Of a stretch of 64,000 nt of DNA, positions 61,660 through 64,000 are shown in pieces. The notes beneath the pieces were generated by a model. The model worked only from the letters and a program-made list of their open reading frames with translations. It was not told where the DNA came from and did no database searches. The stretch's first letter is position 1. Each line of letters starts with the position of its first letter. Position numbers and translations under genes: made by a program. Source of the DNA: Chloroflexota bacterium (lineage in GTDB: Bacteria; Chloroflexota; Anaerolineae; Caldilineales; Caldilineaceae); assembly GCA_018969295.1 (NCBI GenBank), contig JAGWYN010000003.1:124001-188000 (forward strand), read 5' to 3'.

Positions 61660-63165
61660 ATGTCTACGCTCGTTGTTGCCCCAGACCAGGCCCCCCACTA
61701 CGAGGTTGTGGTCGGGATGGAGGTGCACGCTCAGGTGCTGACACGCTCCAAAATGTTCTGTCGTTGTGCCACCGACTACCAAGGGGCACCGCCCAATACA
61801 CGCACCTGCCCGACCTGTCTGGCACTGCCAGGTGCGCTTCCGGTGATCAACCGGGCTGCCGTAGAGGCGACGATCCGCACCGGGCTGGCGCTCCACTGTC
61901 AGATCAACCCGTCTGCTGTCTTTGCACGCAAAAACTATATCTATCCCGACCTGCCCAAGGGGTACCAGATCAGCCAGTACGAGCTCCCGCTGTGCGAACA
62001 TGGCTTTCTGGAGATCGACCGGGAAGACGGCTCGACCCGCCGCGTGCGCATCCGCCGTGTCCATCTCGAAGAAGATACAGGGCGTTCGGTACATACGGGG
62101 GGCGCCTCCTACATCGACCTCAACCGGGCCGGTGTCCCGCTGATGGAGATCGTCACCGAGGCAGATATTTTCAGCCCCGAGGAAGCCTACGCCTATCTGA
62201 CCAGGCTGCGTGCGACGCTGCGTGCGCTGGGGGTCAACAGCGGGGATATGGAGAAGGGTGCGCTCCGCTGCGAGCCCAACATCAGCGTGCGCACCCTGGC
62301 CCAGAAGATCGACGGCCACTACGGCGTGAAGGTGGAGGTCAAAAATCTCAACAGCTTCCGGGCGGTGCGCAGCTCGATCGCCTATGAGTTGGAACGTCAG
62401 TCGGGTCTGCTGGCTGCGGGGGGCACCGTCGAACAGGTGAACATGGGCTGGGATGAGGAGCGGCAGCGCACCGTGGTGCAGCGCAGCAAAGAGGACGCCC
62501 ACGACTACCGGTATTTTCCGGAGCCAGATCTGCCGCCGCTGCGGGTGGACTCTGCCTGGGTGGAACAGCTGGCAGCAGAACTGCCCGAGCTGCCAGCTGC
62601 CAAGCGGGACCGTTTCGAGCGCAGCTGGGGGGTACGCCGCAGCGAAGCCGACATCTTGACGAGCGAGACGCTGGTCTCCCGTTTTTTTGAAGAGAGCGTT
62701 GCCGCCTACGGGTGGCAGGAGGGCAGGCCACAGCGGGTGGCCACCTGGATGACCGGCGAACTCTTCCGGCTGCTCAACGCCGACGGCGAAGGGCAGGACT
62801 TGCGTCAGATCGCCACAACCAAGGTGCTCCCGGCTCAGTTTGCCGCCTTGCTCCAGCTGGTCGACGACAAGAAAATCAACCAAAACACCGCCAAACGAGT
62901 TCTGGAGCTCATGTACGCCAGCGGCGATTCTCCGCAGCAGATCGTGGCGCGCGAAGGGCTGGCGATGCTCTCCGACAACAGCCTGATCGAGGAGGCGATC
63001 GCAGCCATCTTCGCCGCCAATCCAACCGAGTTGACCCGCTACCGGGCTGGCGAAGAAAAACTCTTCGGCTTTTTTATGGGGCAGCTGATGCGGGCAACCC
63101 AGGGCAAGGCAGACCCGGCTGCGGCCAAAGCCCGGCTCATCGAGTTGATTCACCTACCGGGCTGA
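61660..63165 (+). CDS. gatB: aspartyl/glutamyl-tRNA amidotransferase subunit B
   Basis: The 501-residue product starts at the ATG at 61660 (MSTLVVAPDQAPHYEVVVGM). An in-frame ATG at 61606 and a long upstream frame are less likely. Family hallmarks are GMEVHAQVLTRSKMFCRC, TCPTCLALPGALPVINRAAV, YPDLPKGYQISQYELPLC, NRAGVPLMEIVTEADI, MEKGALRCEPNISVR and EVKNLNSFRAVRSSIAYE. The C-terminal YqeY/tail domain is also complete. With GatA and GatC, which are not in the window, it converts Glu-tRNA(Gln) or Asp-tRNA(Asn) to the amide form. Confidence 0.97.
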   Translation: MSTLVVAPDQAPHYEVVVGMEVHAQVLTRSKMFCRCATDYQGAPPNTRTCPTCLALPGALPVINRAAVEATIRTGLALHCQINPSAVFARKNYIYPDLPKGYQISQYELPLCEHGFLEIDREDGSTRRVRIRRVHLEEDTGRSVHTGGASYIDLNRAGVPLMEIVTEADIFSPEEAYAYLTRLRATLRALGVNSGDMEKGALRCEPNISVRTLAQKIDGHYGVKVEVKNLNSFRAVRSSIAYELERQSGLLAAGGTVEQVNMGWDEERQRTVVQRSKEDAHDYRYFPEPDLPPLRVDSAWVEQLAAELPELPAAKRDRFERSWGVRRSEADILTSETLVSRFFEESVAAYGWQEGRPQRVATWMTGELFRLLNADGEGQDLRQIATTKVLPAQFAALLQLVDDKKINQNTAKRVLELMYASGDSPQQIVAREGLAMLSDNSLIEEAIAAIFAANPTELTRYRAGEEKLFGFFMGQLMRATQGKADPAAAKARLIELIHLPG

Positions 63166-63234
63166 GCGGCGGCAGCGGAAGGACCGCTCTGGCTGCCCAA
63201 CCACCCAGCAATGCGAACAGGAGCCCATAGGCCT

Positions 63235-64000
63235 ATGCTGACCGTGACCCGCCTGCACTGCGAATATAGCGCCGCCCCGCTGGGGATGGATGTCCCCCAC
63301 CCCCGGCTCGGGTGGGAGCTGACCTCCTCCCAGCGTGCGGCACGCCAGACTGCCTGCCAGATCGCTGTGGCTGCCTCCAATGCCGACCTGCAGGCAGGGC
63401 GTTGGCTGTGGGATTCAGGCAAACTGGCTGTTCAACGCTCCTACCACCACAGCTACGCCGGGCCAGCGTTGCGCTCACGACAGCGCTGCTTCTGGCAGGT
63501 GCGGGTCTGGGACGAACACGACCAGCCCTCGGCGTGGAGTGAAGCGGCCAGCTGGGAGATGGGGTTGTTGGACGAGCGTGACTGGCAGGCAGCGTGGATA
63601 GCAGCGGGCTGGGAAGAAGCGCCCCACACCTCTCCGCCGGCCCCGCTGCTGCGCCGCGAGTTTCGGCTGCGCGCCCAGCCAGTTTCTGCCCGGCTCTACG
63701 CCACCAGCCAAGGAGTCTACACGGCCCATCTCAACGGCCAGCGGGTGAGCGACTGGTTTCTGACCCCGGGCTGGACTGCCTATCAGCACCGCTTTCAGTA
63801 TCAGACCTACGATGTGACAGCGTTGCTGCAGGCCGGCCCCAACGCTGTCGCCGCCATGCTCGGCGACGGCTGGTATCGCGGCTATCTGGGGTTCAGCGGG
63901 CAGCGCAACTATTACGGCAGCCAGCTGGCCTTGCTGCTGCAGCTGCACGTTCTCTATGCCGACGGCAGCGAGGAGTGCATCGCCAGCGATGCCAGCTGGC
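63235..64000 (+). CDS. alpha-L-rhamnosidase, GH78-like (C-terminus off the right edge)
   Basis: The frame starts at the ATG at 63235 after AGGAG and is open to base 64000; about 255 residues are visible. MLTVTRLHCEYSAAPLGMDV and RLGWELTSSQRAARQTACQI match the N-terminal fibronectin-like domain. FWQVRVWDEHDQPSAWSEAA and SARLYATSQGVYTAHLNGQR lead into the beta-sandwich typical of bacterial rhamnosidases. The catalytic (alpha/alpha)6 barrel is beyond the window. It removes rhamnose from plant or microbial polysaccharides. No signal peptide is seen, so it may act in the cytoplasm. Confidence 0.85.
   Translation, partial: MLTVTRLHCEYSAAPLGMDVPHPRLGWELTSSQRAARQTACQIAVAASNADLQAGRWLWDSGKLAVQRSYHHSYAGPALRSRQRCFWQVRVWDEHDQPSAWSEAASWEMGLLDERDWQAAWIAAGWEEAPHTSPPAPLLRREFRLRAQPVSARLYATSQGVYTAHLNGQRVSDWFLTPGWTAYQHRFQYQTYDVTALLQAGPNAVAAMLGDGWYRGYLGFSGQRNYYGSQLALLLQLHVLYADGSEECIASDASW

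Overview
The window reads as bacterial chromosome from a GC-rich member of the Chloroflexota, most likely near Caldilineales/Anaerolineae. This is an inference from gene content: an F420 ligase (cofE), large arrays of GT39-type and YfhO-type membrane proteins, Ig-like and SLT fusion proteins, and lipoprotein-type signal peptides. No rRNA gene is present to fix the taxonomy, and I saw no convincing tRNA or CRISPR array. Two perfect 16-bp parS sites flank the rpoD region and suggest the window lies in the origin-proximal part of the chromosome.

Layout. 1-1833 (-): a partial gene and a membrane-anchored SLT protein. 2029-14886 (+): a GNAT enzyme, then a tightly packed surface-glycan cluster (GT39-type enzyme, DegT sugar aminotransferase, DPM1-like GT2, a second GT39-like protein, YfhO-like protein, third GT39-type enzyme), then a C39-like peptidase with TPRs. 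14962-18272 (+): a LarA_N/DUF2088 protein, then amtB-glnK. 18360-19946 (-): a peptide-type solute-binding lipoprotein. 20277-28291 (+): a GH43 arabinanase-like lipoprotein carrying a 40-bp perfect palindrome, a second DegT aminotransferase, two tandem acetyl-CoA synthetases and malate synthase (acetate assimilation, glyoxylate shunt). 28324-30225 (-): a phospholipase D-like protein.

30.4-43.3 kb is an accessory patchwork inserted between core genes. It holds an AAA ATPase with a DUF3696-like C-terminus whose 3' end abuts a duplicated VOC gene fragment, an AT-rich gap, IS701 and IS66 transposase remnants, a VOC protein, a TIGR03792-like protein, a P1B-like ATPase lacking the CPx motif, a dipeptide ABC operon (permeases and binding protein, no ATPases), a PLP decarboxylase and a decayed nuclease-like gene.

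43.4-64 kb is core again: methyltransferase-rpoD (-) flanked by parS, histidine phosphatase-EamA (-), an arginine operon argC-argB-argD-GNAT (+) behind a strong promoter with an Arg-containing leader peptide and a terminator hairpin, a zinc-finger protein (-), menC-like enzyme, yqeB-like gene coupled to cofE (+), rsfS, uvrB, a LacI regulator and an Slt70-like lipoprotein (all -), gatB (+) and the start of a GH78 rhamnosidase (+) that runs off the right end.

A recurrent oddity is in-frame 12- or 15-bp tandem repeats in four unrelated genes, pointing to slippage-prone coding sequence in this genome.
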